A stretch of 64,000 nucleotides of DNA from Deltaproteobacteria bacterium. Lineage in GTDB: Bacteria > Desulfobacterota > Desulfobulbia > Desulfobulbales > Desulfobulbaceae. The stretch is from the NCBI GenBank assembly GCA_024280455.1, contig JAJRQC010000095.1, positions 1-64,000 on the forward strand, written 5' to 3'. Numbering within the stretch: position 1 is the stretch's first letter; the number at the start of each line of letters is the position of its first letter. Below the pieces are notes generated by a model. It saw only the letters and a program-made list of their open reading frames with translations. It was not told where the DNA came from and searched no databases. This document shows positions 26,961 to 37,143 of the stretch, piece by piece. Both the position numbers and the translations under genes were made by a program.

Positions 26961-29900
26961 AGCGTGTTCACCCAGTTGCTGGTCATCACCTTGAGGGGCT
27001 CACCGGTTACAGGATCAATGGTGACGAGTTTGTAGCGGACCTGGCTGCTGCCTGCAAAGGGGTAGCGGTCCTTAAACAGTACCCGTACCCCGCGACCGAT
27101 CCCGACCGGATCGTCAACCCCGTGAATGACCGAATCATCGACATCCATGAAGGCGATAAACGGGTCATGGAGCAGGCTTTCATATTCCTGGGGGCTGCCG
27201 TGCCCCGTGCAGTGAAAACCCTCGACCAGGGGACTGACCTGGACAAAATCATGGCCGCTTTCCTGGCGGTAGACAATGAATGAGGTGGCGGGCAGGGACT
27301 GGCCGATGAAGTCACAGACCGGGCAGTTCCAGAACGAGAACTCCTCGGTGCGCAGGCAGGATTCGCTGCTGTCGGCGATACAGTCCGGGAGCTGATCGCA
27401 GTGCGGGAAAAACCTGGTCTGGTCGGTGAGGGCCTCGCTGAGGACCAGTACCGGCTGATCATCCGCCCCGGTCTTGAGGTAGAAGGCGCCGAGCGTGCCG
27501 TTGACCTCAGGTTCGGCCACCGGCGGCCAGGGCAGGTTTTCAGCGGGTGTCTCCTGCCAGGTGGCACACTGGAGATTCGACCAGTCCCCGGCCAGCATGT
27601 CGGTGGACAGGGCCCGGATCTGGAAACACCATTCCTGCCCGTCCCATGGCGTGTCTACCGGCCAGGAATAGGGGTACAGTCCCATGTCATCCTGTTGGAC
27701 ATCCCAGAGACTCTGGTAGCTGTCGCCGTCCGATCCCTGGATCCTGACGATATATGAGCCTATCCCAGCCACGGGCATGCTCCAGTGCAGGTCGAAAAAG
27801 GTCTCGCCTTCCCTGGTCACCGGCTCGGCCGGATTGAGCAGCGGTGCCGGTGGAGGTTGTTTGTCCTTGGCATGCAGTTCCATGCAGCCCAGGTACAGCA
27901 TCCGGGAACCCACGTGGTTGGCGCTGAAGGTTCGGACCCCGAGGCAGATATCGGCCGGGGCCAGTCCGGCCAGGTCGTCGAAGGTGTGGCAGAATGTGCC
28001 GGAGGCGGCCGTCGTGGGAAAGGTGTAAAACGGGCTCATGCCCGAGGGTGTCTGGTGATAGCCCCTGGCCGACTCTTCGGCCTCGAGCTCGACGCAGATC
28101 TGTATCGGATCGTTGAGTATTGGGATGATACTGGTATCCGGGGGCAGCCATCTGCAATATTTATCCAGGGGCCAGCAGCCGTTGTATGCACAGATCGTTC
28201 CCAGATTCAGTGGGTCGCTGGTGGCGAGGATCTGGCCGTTACTGTCGTAATACCGGACAAAAATTTCCGAATTCCCGTAACAGCCGATGAGTTGACACTC
28301 ACTGTCCAGCGGAAACACATCCCAGCTGATCCGGGCGATGCCCTCCTGATCAAGGTCACCGGTCGCAAGGAGCTGATCAAAGATGCCGGTTTCACCATCA
28401 CAATGCATGAAGACCCCGTACCTCGTTGCATCGCCCCCGGTGAGGTCGCGGAGAATAAAGGTGTCCAGTTCACCCGGTTCGACCCCGCATTCGCCTTTGT
28501 TGATGGAGTAACTGCACTTCTGGCTCCGGATCTCGGCTGACGGGTTGGGCTGGCTGCGGTCATACAGGACTCCCCGCAGGGGTGGGGAGAGGGGACTCTG
28601 GTTGCCCTGGGCATCCACTGCCAGGACCCGGTACCAGTGAACCTTGTTGTCTGCGGCAACGCTGGTGTCGATATAGAACATCTGCCGGTGGCTGTCGTTC
28701 AGCCACCGCTGGTAAGCGGGATCACCGGGATTGATCGTGGCCGCCAGGGGCAGAGTTCCTGACGGATAATCGGCCGGATTACAACTGTCGGTCAGGTTGA
28801 TCGGGTTATTTTCAATGGCATCGGGCCACAGGTCACCGTCGCTGTCCTGGCCCCAGGCCGCGGCATCCTGGGGCGAGTCGAAACGGAAAACCAGGTAATG
28901 ATCCACAGCCAGGTCGGCGCAGTGCGGGGTGTCGGTTTCGCACGATTTGCCGGCATCGACCCAGCAGATTTCATGGGCTCCGGAAGAGCAGAAGGTCCGG
29001 CTGTCCTTGTAATAGCGGGCAAAGTTAACCGGATCCGGGGCATCCCAGACCAGGGCCAGCTGCGGCATGGTGTCGTCGGCCGGATCCTTGATCTCCTGGG
29101 AATGGGCATTCCATACCGCCTGGGGCGGCATGGCGTCCACCACCGTCATCTGGACCGGGGTGACCGGGCCGCAGTAATGACTGCTGATATCCCGGACTGC
29201 CAGGTAATACCAGTACTGTTGCCCGCGTATCCAGGCCGGACCGCTGGTATGGTTTTCCGGACCGTCCTTGGCCAGGAAACTGTTGGGGCCCTCGGCGGGC
29301 GGTGGTCCGGCCGCCACCACCGGTTCCTGGTTGACCCGGTGCAACTGCGCTGGAATACCGCTGCGCAGGTCGAGTGTGCCCTCGTCGTTTTCCGACCAGA
29401 ACAGGTCATAGCCGTAGGTCACGGCCTTGAGTGCCAGATCCTGCGGAGCCGAGGGTACATCCCAGGTCATATGGATGGCATTGTCGTCCTTGCCGCCGCC
29501 CAGGGCGGAACAGGTCTCCAGCCGTACCTGTGCCAGACCGGTGGGTGCGGGCAGCACGGTTTCCGTGGCCGGCTGCACCCCGTTGATCTCGCCGATGGGC
29601 TTGGATTCGGTGTTGTTGGCAACAGCGGTCAGGATGTAACTGTAAGTGGAGCTGCTGTTGACCGTGCTGTCGATATAGGCCAGCCCCTGGCCACGGGCCG
29701 CGCTCAGGTGCGCCCGGGTGAGGAGCATGGTCACCAGCGGGTCATGGTCAGGCAGGCTGGTGTCAAGGAGCTGGTGCAGGTAGGCGGCGGCATTGGCGGT
29801 GGTGACCGGTCCGCCGCCCTTGCTCCTGGAGTGGCGATCCAGGTCGTGGACCAGAGCCTCGGTGCGCCACGGTTCGTCTGACTGAAGCAGGCTGGCCAGC

Positions 29901-30187
29901 ACTTCGACCACAGCCAGCTGACGGGGGATCTCCGCGATCAGCTGGTAGCCGGTGCCGCCGGTTTCGCGGTACAACTTGAACTGCGCTATTTCCGCGGGGA
30001 TGGCACCCTCCAGTGGTCCCCATTCCAGGATGACCTGCGGGGATGCCCCGTCCGGATGCTCGACCAGGGCGGTGAACAACATTTTGCCGCTTGCCGCGGT
30101 AGCAGGCGTGCCATGGAACACGGCCAGGAGGAGGAAACAGAGCAGACACCAGAAAATGTGTCCTCTTCTTTCAGTATATTGACCCAT
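26957..30187 (-). CDS. Large secreted fibronectin III-like protein (second gene of giant operon)
   Basis: A 1076-aa exported protein with no recognised enzyme domain. The start at 30187 is preferred because GGAGAAGAAG precedes it directly and a signal peptide follows (IFWCLLCFLLLAVF, cleavage after ATAA); the frame extends 29 codons further upstream without a ribosome site. The body alternates fibronectin type III-like strands, with repeated W-x-x-P and Y-x-(I/L)-(R/T)-A-V-D/N motifs (YSYILTAVANN, WYYLAVRDIS, WYRVLAVDAQGN, WCFQIRALS) and one Asp-rich patch (GQDSDGDLWPDAIENN). Cysteines are frequent and often paired, suggesting disulfides outside the cytoplasm. It starts 28 nt after the 2084-aa gene ends. 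Confidence 0.85.
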   Translation of the reverse strand: MGQYTERRGHIFWCLLCFLLLAVFHGTPATAASGKMLFTALVEHPDGASPQVILEWGPLEGAIPAEIAQFKLYRETGGTGYQLIAEIPRQLAVVEVLASLLQSDEPWRTEALVHDLDRHSRSKGGGPVTTANAAAYLHQLLDTSLPDHDPLVTMLLTRAHLSAARGQGLAYIDSTVNSSSTYSYILTAVANNTESKPIGEINGVQPATETVLPAPTGLAQVRLETCSALGGGKDDNAIHMTWDVPSAPQDLALKAVTYGYDLFWSENDEGTLDLRSGIPAQLHRVNQEPVVAAGPPPAEGPNSFLAKDGPENHTSGPAWIRGQQYWYYLAVRDISSHYCGPVTPVQMTVVDAMPPQAVWNAHSQEIKDPADDTMPQLALVWDAPDPVNFARYYKDSRTFCSSGAHEICWVDAGKSCETDTPHCADLAVDHYLVFRFDSPQDAAAWGQDSDGDLWPDAIENNPINLTDSCNPADYPSGTLPLAATINPGDPAYQRWLNDSHRQMFYIDTSVAADNKVHWYRVLAVDAQGNQSPLSPPLRGVLYDRSQPNPSAEIRSQKCSYSINKGECGVEPGELDTFILRDLTGGDATRYGVFMHCDGETGIFDQLLATGDLDQEGIARISWDVFPLDSECQLIGCYGNSEIFVRYYDSNGQILATSDPLNLGTICAYNGCWPLDKYCRWLPPDTSIIPILNDPIQICVELEAEESARGYHQTPSGMSPFYTFPTTAASGTFCHTFDDLAGLAPADICLGVRTFSANHVGSRMLYLGCMELHAKDKQPPPAPLLNPAEPVTREGETFFDLHWSMPVAGIGSYIVRIQGSDGDSYQSLWDVQQDDMGLYPYSWPVDTPWDGQEWCFQIRALSTDMLAGDWSNLQCATWQETPAENLPWPPVAEPEVNGTLGAFYLKTGADDQPVLVLSEALTDQTRFFPHCDQLPDCIADSSESCLRTEEFSFWNCPVCDFIGQSLPATSFIVYRQESGHDFVQVSPLVEGFHCTGHGSPQEYESLLHDPFIAFMDVDDSVIHGVDDPVGIGRGVRVLFKDRYPFAGSSQVRYKLVTIDPVTGEPLKVMTSNWVNTL

Positions 30188-30215
30188 TCTTCTTCTCCGG
30201 TTGAGACATCCAGTA

Positions 30216-33200
30216 TCAGTCACAGCAGTGCACATCCGGTCCGGTGATCGAGAGATCACCGGACACGCCGTCATTCATCAGGTAGGTGGCGGTGAACGAG
30301 GCATCACCGGTGAGGCACCAGCTGTCGCCGCGCACGTCGCCCACGTTCTGCCAGGAACCGGGTGAGCAGAAACCGATCCCGGCCCCGGCCCAGCCGCTGC
30401 CGTTGAACTTGTAGTCGCCGCCGGATTTCTGGCCGATGCAGCGGAGCATACCCTTGATCGAGGCCAGGCAGCCCAGGCTGCCATAGGCCGAGCCGCCGAA
30501 CAGGCCGCCATAAGTGCCCGGTGACGGATCGGCAAAGTACCACGCCCCCACGTCTACACCGGCGCCGACGGTGAACCAGCAACCACCGTTGTAGATGGGT
30601 ACGCTCACCGAGCCCCTGGCATAGATGCCTTCCAGCTTGGGCAGGGGACCGATGAACTCGGCGATCTCGGGATCAAGCCGCTCCAGGACCGCGAAGTCGC
30701 AGGACCTGCCCACGAAAAAGGCGGCCTTGGGAATACGGTACTCCTGGAACCGGCCCGCGCCGGTGGCACCAAAATAGGTCTCCTGGGCACCGACACCTAC
30801 CTCGAGGCCGAGATCCTCCAGGACAAGGACCTCAAAATTGATATTGCCGGCCAGGTAGCAGTTGCCCAGAACTCCGACGGGACCGCTGTTTGAGTTGATG
30901 GTGAAGCCGAGCATGGCGGTCTTGATACCCACGTCCATGCCCAGCATATCGGCGGTCACATCATGGGTGGAGATGGTCACATCGAAATAGTTGCCCGGAT
31001 CTGCAACACATCCGGTCTTGCCGTTGTCCGCCTTCCAGGAAGTCACGTCCAGGGCGGCATTGTAGCTGGTGGGATCGGGATCCTGACCGAATACAAATTC
31101 GGCGCCCATGTGGATGCGCTCGAATTCATCCTGGCTGACCAGGGCATAGCCGTCGATACCCACCGAACGGAGTCCCCAGTCACCGCCGCCGATGGGCAGC
31201 TTGGATCCGGCCAGCTGGTCGGACATGGACTGGTTGACCGCGTCCACGGTCTGGCGGATCAGCTCGTTCATCCTGTCGGTCATGGCCGTGGAAATGGTGT
31301 CCAGCTGGTCGCTGAGCAGGCCGAACTGGCTGAAGAACACCTGGTTGACCTGATCCACCGGATTGGTATTGAGCACGCCGATGCGAATCATGTTGCGGAT
31401 GTCATTTTCAGAGGGCTGGGGCAGACCGGCGGTGACCGCGGTGATCGAGGTATCAAGCAGTTCCGCCAGGCCTCCGGCTGCGGTATCTTCGAGCAGGGTG
31501 GTAAAGGGTTGGCCGATCAGGCCGCTGAACTTGCTTTCAAACAGGGTGGCGAAGTTCTGGTTCTGCACGTTGAAAATCGTGCCGGCAGTCGTGTCCAGTG
31601 CTATCTGCGCCGCTGACTGGACATCGCTCCAGCTGGTAATGGAACTGTTGATGGGCTGGCTTGAGGCAACGGCCTGGCGCAGGGCGGCAAGCTGGCCCTG
31701 CAGGGTGTTCAGGTCGTTGCGAACCAGCGGATCAATCTGACGGATTCTGGTCTGGATTGCCTGCAGTGACGCGGCAAGTGTCTTGAGCCTGCCGTACAGG
31801 TTGTCAGTCGGGCCGTCCTTGATGAGATCATGGACACCCGACAGGATCCCTGACAGGGGCAGGGAGCCGTACGCCGCCTGCAGGGCCGCGTCAGCCTGGG
31901 CGATAACGCCGTCAAGTTCGGCAAGGGCCGAGTCGATGGTCTGGCGGGCCGCGTCGATCAGCGAGGTGTCGATGGAGGCTCCACTCAGGGCGGCTGCCTG
32001 CTGCAGGACCGTGCCCAGGGGACCGAAGTCGATGGCCGCGATCACGTTGCGGATCTGGGTGATGTTCTGCCGGGCCTCGTCGACCTTGCCCAGCAGGGGA
32101 TTGACCTGCGGATCCGGCGAGGCTAACCCTGACAGGTTCTGGTCCAGGGCATCGCCCAGGCCGCTTAGCGCCTCCCGGGCGCTTTGTGTGGCCCCAAGCA
32201 GGGTGGTGATGGCGCCGTCCACCGGCCGTGTCAGGGACTCGACAGCACTGGTGTACTGTATCACACCGCTGTCCAGCCGGTTGATCAGCTGGTCAATGGA
32301 TGTTCGAAACGCATTGACAGAAATGAGCATGGCCGAGATTTGTTCGTCCGTGGGCCTGCCGGTGCTGATAGCCAGCAGCTGGTCATTGTCGTACACCGCC
32401 AGGGCGGCCAGGTAGGCTGAGCTGTATAATTCGGAAAATGATCCGGTCATCTGCGTGGAGATGCGTCCGAGAAGGGCATTCCGGGTATCGCGCATGGGCT
32501 GGAGCAGGATACCGCTGACCTGTGCCGGTGCCTGGTGGGCCAGTGTCAGCGTGCGGGAGACATCCCGAATCACGCTGTCCAGGGGCGGTTGCTGCAGCAG
32601 GGTATCCAGGGATTTGCCCATTGGAACGAGCAGGTCGCCACCGGTCATATCGCGCATGTTGTCTTCAAGGTCATGCAGGCAGACACCCGTGGGGCAGAAG
32701 ACGCTGTCAAGGCTGAACGAATCGGGAACATGCAGCACGTTGTGAAGAAAGGTATCCACGGAACCGGTGATATTGCCGGGGTCGATCTGAAAGTTTTTCT
32801 GCATCTCGGCAAGATCGGCACTGGCGCCAAAGGAGAATTTTGTCTTTTGCGGGTTGATATAGTCCGGCACCGAGTGAACCTGGATAACCTTCATGATATC
32901 CGAATCTTTGCGAATTCCATTGAATAATGGCATATCCTCGCCAGAGGCCCGGGTGTACTGGGCATAATAGTTCAGGTCGACCATGGAGGATGTCGGCCAG
33001 GAGTATTCGAAGTAGGGGCTGGGCGGGTGCGGGTTGTCTGGCCGGAGCAGGGCCCGGTAGTCCGGAACATCGAGCTGGTAATTATCCGGCACGCCGTCGC
33101 GAGGCGTGGGCCCGCCGCCGTCGTTGTCGGTTTCGTCCTGGAAGACAAACAGATCATAACTGGATGGATCGTCGATATCGCGGTTATCGAACTGTCCGGC

Positions 33201-36200
33201 CAGGCGGGTATCGTTGAACAGCGGCACATCGGTCAGACCGGCCAGTACCGTGAACCCGGACCAGGAGGGGAGGGTGGGAGAGATCTCGTTCAGGTAGGCC
33301 GAGCGCAGCCGGATACCAAACCCGGGATCATCACCATTGGGTGGTTTGTCAAACCAGGTCTCCACTTCACCCGACATCTTCTGGTGCTCTATGGTGCCCG
33401 TGGGTGTGTACATGCCCGACATAGCCAGGGACTGGCCCAGGCCGTCCACCTGGTTGCGGGTGTCGATGGTGAGCAGCCTGTTGCCGGAGGGGCACATCCC
33501 GCCTGGGGGATCTGTATCCGGGTCGTTTGCAAAGCCCATGGCGGCCAGCAGCACCGGCATGTTCCAGTAGGCCAGAGTCTGGCAGGCCCGGTGCTCACCC
33601 TCGCCGCTGCAGTCGGGCCAGTCCGGCTCGGGCTGGGCATCAATGGTGCCCGATCCCAGGTTGCCGTTACAGGTGAGATCCAGGTTGACAAAGGAGACCT
33701 CGAAGTCTTCCTGGCTGCCGTCGGTGTTCCAGGCCACCGGTCCGTCATGCAGGGTGAGGCTGCCGTCGATAAAGGTTTCGCTGTCCAGCCGGTTGCGGTC
33801 CTGGCGGAAGGCGAACCGGTCAAAGGCAAGGTCATAGCCATAGATGTTAACCAGGCCGCCCTCGTTGACATTAAAACTGGTGTTGAACACACCGGTCAGG
33901 CCGCCGGGACGCAGCACATATTTGACCGCGCGGCGATCATCCATTTGTACCGGTGATTGCGGGGAAGATGATGACGGGGGTTCATAAAAATGTACCCAGG
34001 TGCTCCGATTAAGGAATGCACCGATACCCTCCTCCTGGGTAGTGTATTTTTCCGGACCGAGGTTGAGCCCCGGGAAGATACCGTTACCCAGGGTGGCGTC
34101 GGCCAGGGCCGCGTCATTGAGGGGCAGGAAGGTGTCGGGACCGCCCCCGGAAAACCCATATGCACCCAGCAGTACCTGGCCGAGACGATAGGGAGAGTCC
34201 AGTGTCTCGCTGGTACCGGGCATGATGAAGCCGGGCACCAGGAAGGCTCCCTGCCGGGAACGGTCATGGCGGACAAAAGTGGAGGGATCCTTGTCGGACA
34301 GGGCACCCCATTCCACCGAGTCCTCGCCTGTGGGGTTGAAATCCTGATCCAGGTTGGGCCCCAGGTCGGCAAATTTGGCACCATAGGCACCGGTGGTATT
34401 GAAAAATACCTGTTCGGCCGCCACCCGGTACCAGGTCGAGCCCGAGCCGGAACAGTCCGCGGATTCCCGACAACCCTGGCCGAACCGCATGAACAGCTGC
34501 ACACCAAGAAGTGGGCCGGTGCTGTCAATGGTGCCACCGCTCAGCCTGAGATCCCAGTCGGCAAAGGTGATGAAGGCCCGGGGAAAGGAGGTCTCCAGAT
34601 CAAGGCTGCCGTAACCCTTGATGGGCAGGGTTCCGCCCAGTCCATTCTGGTCAAGCACAATTGTGCCGGAACCGCCGTCCCGCAGGAAAACAATATCATT
34701 GGAGGGGAAAAATTTGCGCAGGTCGTCCGCAGCCAGGCTGTTGATGGCCTCCTGGTGGACGTAGAGCGTATGGCTGTTAGAGGCGATCAGGCCGGAAGAG
34801 CCATACAGGTCAAGGGAGAACTGGGTCGAACCGATATAAAACGGCAGTCCGTAACCATGCAGAAAAGGTGACGGTGTGGCCATCAGGGTGACGGTTTCCA
34901 GGGTCCTGGTGAAACTGGAACCGCTGAAGACCATGGTATGCTGTCCCCGGGCAAGGGGATAGCCGGTGGAGGCGTTGACCTGATGCACCGTAACGTCTTC
35001 GGGCAGGGTGATCGTTGCGGTGGAGAATGTTCCACCGCTGCTGTCGAGGACCATATTCTCCAGTTCCACGTCCATGCCGGAAACCGTTGTCTCGATATCC
35101 CCAAAATCAGCCTCGCCCGACAGAATACTCAGATCCACGCTGTAGCCGTCCGGGTTATACATACGGCTGGGGCAGAGCTGGGTGCCGTTGGTGTCAACCA
35201 TGGATTGTGGAGAAAAAATGTCTGTCCAGCTCAGGTCGATGGTGTTGACAGGACGGTACCATGCTGTACTAGTGTAGCACCATGAGGTGGTACTGAACTC
35301 AATGGTTGTAAAATCAGTGGCTACCTCGTTGAAATAGAGCAGACCGGAGTAGACCGTGAACTGAAATGGTGTTTGCGCCGTGTCGTCCCCTGACGTGGTA
35401 TCGTGCTCTGTACTCACCGTGGAGATAAAGCTGTGGCTACCGGTATGCAGCTGGTCGCTGTCCGGCCCGTCCTGGGGCAGGGCATAACTGTTGGTGGAGA
35501 TGGTATAGGTATAGACATGGTTTGCAGTATCTTCCTGCCAGCTTGGCGTCAGCAGTTGAGCAGTGTAGGTTCTGATTGTCGCGCCGTCCTGCTGCAAGGT
35601 GGTGTCCAGAACCACCTGTGCAGGTGGTGTGCCGCTACATTCCAGGCGCATGCCGGCAAGGGAGAGTTCGGGCGGTGTCTGGTCCTTGACCGACCATGTG
35701 TTGCCGCCCAGGCTCGGCCCCTGGGCCAGGGACAGGTCCTGGATGACTGTCACGTCGGTGGAGTATCCGTCCGTATTGGCGGACCGGTTGGTGCACAGGC
35801 CCGGGGTGGCGAAATGGTCATCCCACCACTGGGCAGTCCAGGCACCGCCCAGGGCGGAAAAGTAATCGCTGCCGCTGCACATGGAGGTGCTGGACCTGGT
35901 CAGCGTGGTAATGGTCTGCTGACCGCCATTGTAGAGTAGGTTCCCGGAATAGACCGTGTAGTCAAAGGGAGCACTGGTGACCAGGTTGTTGTTGAGATCG
36001 CTTTCTCTGGCGGTGGTGGAGATTTCAAACCGAAAGTTATAGGTGCCGGTGCGCAGCTCGGAGGCGGACAGCCCTGTATCGGGCATTTGGAAGATGTAGT
36101 GGAGTTCAGAGTTTCCGTTCCGGTAGAGCGGTATATAATAAAGGGTGCTACTAAAGGAAGACTGAATCCAATTTTTGCTGGTGTACGTGTAGTTGTCTCC

Positions 36201-36470
36201 ACGGACAACCGATCCGTTGCGCATAAGGGTTGTGGCCAGGTCGGTGCTTTCGGGTACTGATTCGCTGGAATCTGCCAGCTCGCAGATAAGGGCCCCGGTG
36301 TAGGTCTTATCCTCCGGAACATTGTTTTTGATCACGTAATTAACACTGTCGTCAATGGTAACGGTGTTGTTGTAAAAGTACAGATCCATGGCACGGGAGA
36401 CCGTGGGCAGGAAGAGTACAGGCAGGAGCAGTGTCAGCAGGTATCCGTTCAGACGCGTGGCGTGCGACAT
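30216..36470 (-). CDS. Giant 2084-aa secreted protein (first gene of giant operon)
   Basis: I do not recognise this family. A clear signal peptide (LLTLLLPVLFLPTVSRA) follows a strong GGGAGG ribosome site. Residues ~27-370 hold two related beta-rich units of about 175 aa, each containing T-P-F-x-(Y/F)-T-V-Y-S-G, a Cys-containing loop and an N-x-DGYS-x-D stretch. Residues ~370-1170 are beta-rich with Asp/Gly loops. Residues ~1210-1720 are predicted mostly helical with heptad-like patterns (TLQGQLAALRQAVASSQ), long enough for a coiled-coil stalk. The last ~350 residues are Gly/Cys-rich beta sequence ending CCD. There is no obvious sorting signal. Base composition is GC-rich compared with the SNF2 or papain regions. 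A surface filament, sheath or adhesin component is the best guess. Confidence 0.85.
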   Translation of the reverse strand: MSHATRLNGYLLTLLLPVLFLPTVSRAMDLYFYNNTVTIDDSVNYVIKNNVPEDKTYTGALICELADSSESVPESTDLATTLMRNGSVVRGDNYTYTSKNWIQSSFSSTLYYIPLYRNGNSELHYIFQMPDTGLSASELRTGTYNFRFEISTTARESDLNNNLVTSAPFDYTVYSGNLLYNGGQQTITTLTRSSTSMCSGSDYFSALGGAWTAQWWDDHFATPGLCTNRSANTDGYSTDVTVIQDLSLAQGPSLGGNTWSVKDQTPPELSLAGMRLECSGTPPAQVVLDTTLQQDGATIRTYTAQLLTPSWQEDTANHVYTYTISTNSYALPQDGPDSDQLHTGSHSFISTVSTEHDTTSGDDTAQTPFQFTVYSGLLYFNEVATDFTTIEFSTTSWCYTSTAWYRPVNTIDLSWTDIFSPQSMVDTNGTQLCPSRMYNPDGYSVDLSILSGEADFGDIETTVSGMDVELENMVLDSSGGTFSTATITLPEDVTVHQVNASTGYPLARGQHTMVFSGSSFTRTLETVTLMATPSPFLHGYGLPFYIGSTQFSLDLYGSSGLIASNSHTLYVHQEAINSLAADDLRKFFPSNDIVFLRDGGSGTIVLDQNGLGGTLPIKGYGSLDLETSFPRAFITFADWDLRLSGGTIDSTGPLLGVQLFMRFGQGCRESADCSGSGSTWYRVAAEQVFFNTTGAYGAKFADLGPNLDQDFNPTGEDSVEWGALSDKDPSTFVRHDRSRQGAFLVPGFIMPGTSETLDSPYRLGQVLLGAYGFSGGGPDTFLPLNDAALADATLGNGIFPGLNLGPEKYTTQEEGIGAFLNRSTWVHFYEPPSSSSPQSPVQMDDRRAVKYVLRPGGLTGVFNTSFNVNEGGLVNIYGYDLAFDRFAFRQDRNRLDSETFIDGSLTLHDGPVAWNTDGSQEDFEVSFVNLDLTCNGNLGSGTIDAQPEPDWPDCSGEGEHRACQTLAYWNMPVLLAAMGFANDPDTDPPGGMCPSGNRLLTIDTRNQVDGLGQSLAMSGMYTPTGTIEHQKMSGEVETWFDKPPNGDDPGFGIRLRSAYLNEISPTLPSWSGFTVLAGLTDVPLFNDTRLAGQFDNRDIDDPSSYDLFVFQDETDNDGGGPTPRDGVPDNYQLDVPDYRALLRPDNPHPPSPYFEYSWPTSSMVDLNYYAQYTRASGEDMPLFNGIRKDSDIMKVIQVHSVPDYINPQKTKFSFGASADLAEMQKNFQIDPGNITGSVDTFLHNVLHVPDSFSLDSVFCPTGVCLHDLEDNMRDMTGGDLLVPMGKSLDTLLQQPPLDSVIRDVSRTLTLAHQAPAQVSGILLQPMRDTRNALLGRISTQMTGSFSELYSSAYLAALAVYDNDQLLAISTGRPTDEQISAMLISVNAFRTSIDQLINRLDSGVIQYTSAVESLTRPVDGAITTLLGATQSAREALSGLGDALDQNLSGLASPDPQVNPLLGKVDEARQNITQIRNVIAAIDFGPLGTVLQQAAALSGASIDTSLIDAARQTIDSALAELDGVIAQADAALQAAYGSLPLSGILSGVHDLIKDGPTDNLYGRLKTLAASLQAIQTRIRQIDPLVRNDLNTLQGQLAALRQAVASSQPINSSITSWSDVQSAAQIALDTTAGTIFNVQNQNFATLFESKFSGLIGQPFTTLLEDTAAGGLAELLDTSITAVTAGLPQPSENDIRNMIRIGVLNTNPVDQVNQVFFSQFGLLSDQLDTISTAMTDRMNELIRQTVDAVNQSMSDQLAGSKLPIGGGDWGLRSVGIDGYALVSQDEFERIHMGAEFVFGQDPDPTSYNAALDVTSWKADNGKTGCVADPGNYFDVTISTHDVTADMLGMDVGIKTAMLGFTINSNSGPVGVLGNCYLAGNINFEVLVLEDLGLEVGVGAQETYFGATGAGRFQEYRIPKAAFFVGRSCDFAVLERLDPEIAEFIGPLPKLEGIYARGSVSVPIYNGGCWFTVGAGVDVGAWYFADPSPGTYGGLFGGSAYGSLGCLASIKGMLRCIGQKSGGDYKFNGSGWAGAGIGFCSPGSWQNVGDVRGDSWCLTGDASFTATYLMNDGVSGDLSITGPDVHCCD

Positions 36471-36672
36471 ATTGTTTCCTCCCGGGAACGGAGAAGATCT
36501 TGGGTGTGCCGTCCGCTGATTTCAGGTACCGGAGTGGACGGCTGCGTAGTATGCAACGGGTTTGTATTTTATAGAATGCTACCAGACCACAGGTTACAGA
36601 TCGGGTACAAATCAGAAAAAAAATGTTTTTTTTTGTTTTTTCTCCAGCCTGCTTCCCGACCCTGGATTGTAT

Positions 36673-37140
36673 TCAGGTCCGGAGCAGGGGGATCTGCAAA
36701 AAACCGGGTATCCATGTGGGCCCATTCCCCGTGTAGACGGGAACCAGCAACCACTTGCAGCAACCCCGCTTCCGCTGTTCAATATTTGATCTGACAATGG
36801 CAACCTCTCTTGTTCTGTTGCCCCGGTACCTGTCTAGAATTGGCTCAATATGGGAATCCGCATGAAAAATAAGCTGGATAATGCTGCCATTGGGCAAACC
36901 GGCCCGGAACAACCCCTCCAGTGAGGTAATTATCTTGGGCCCGGCATAGATAACCGGCGTACATTCCCACAACATTCCAAAACTGCAATCCTGGTTGAGA
37001 TAGATTTCCAGTCCAGGATCATGGGCCAGATAGTTCAGAAAAGAAGAGAACGGCGAACGCCTGATCATATTCTCCAGATCCCTATGCTTCAAATAATTCC
37101 TGGGACCAAGAACAGCCCGTTGCAATAGTTGCGCAAACAT
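36673..37140 (-). pseudogene. traC/virB4 5' fragment (F-type conjugation ATPase)
   Basis: 155 codons of which the first ~115 resemble the N-terminal domain of TraC: FSSFLNYLAHDPGLEIYLNQ, CSFGMLWECTP and GLPNGSIIQLIFHAD, matching the 'YL.Y..-(I/L)(Y/F)LN-D.S.GF.WE(C/V)' pattern. TraC powers assembly of the F-type type IV secretion channel. Full proteins are ~800-850 aa with Walker motifs; none remain here. The similarity fades near 36780, after which an A/T-rich stretch leads to the giant secreted-protein operon. It begins 3 nt after the traV remnant, in the order seen in F-like tra operons. Confidence 0.65.
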
Positions 37141-37143
37141 GGG

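Noticed and set aside
28898-29881. 327-aa plus-strand frame inside the secreted-protein operon
   Set aside because: Shadow of the GC-rich 1076-aa gene; no start site or homology.
33027-33956. 309-aa plus-strand frame in the 2084-aa gene
   Set aside because: Shadow frame caused by GC-rich codon bias.
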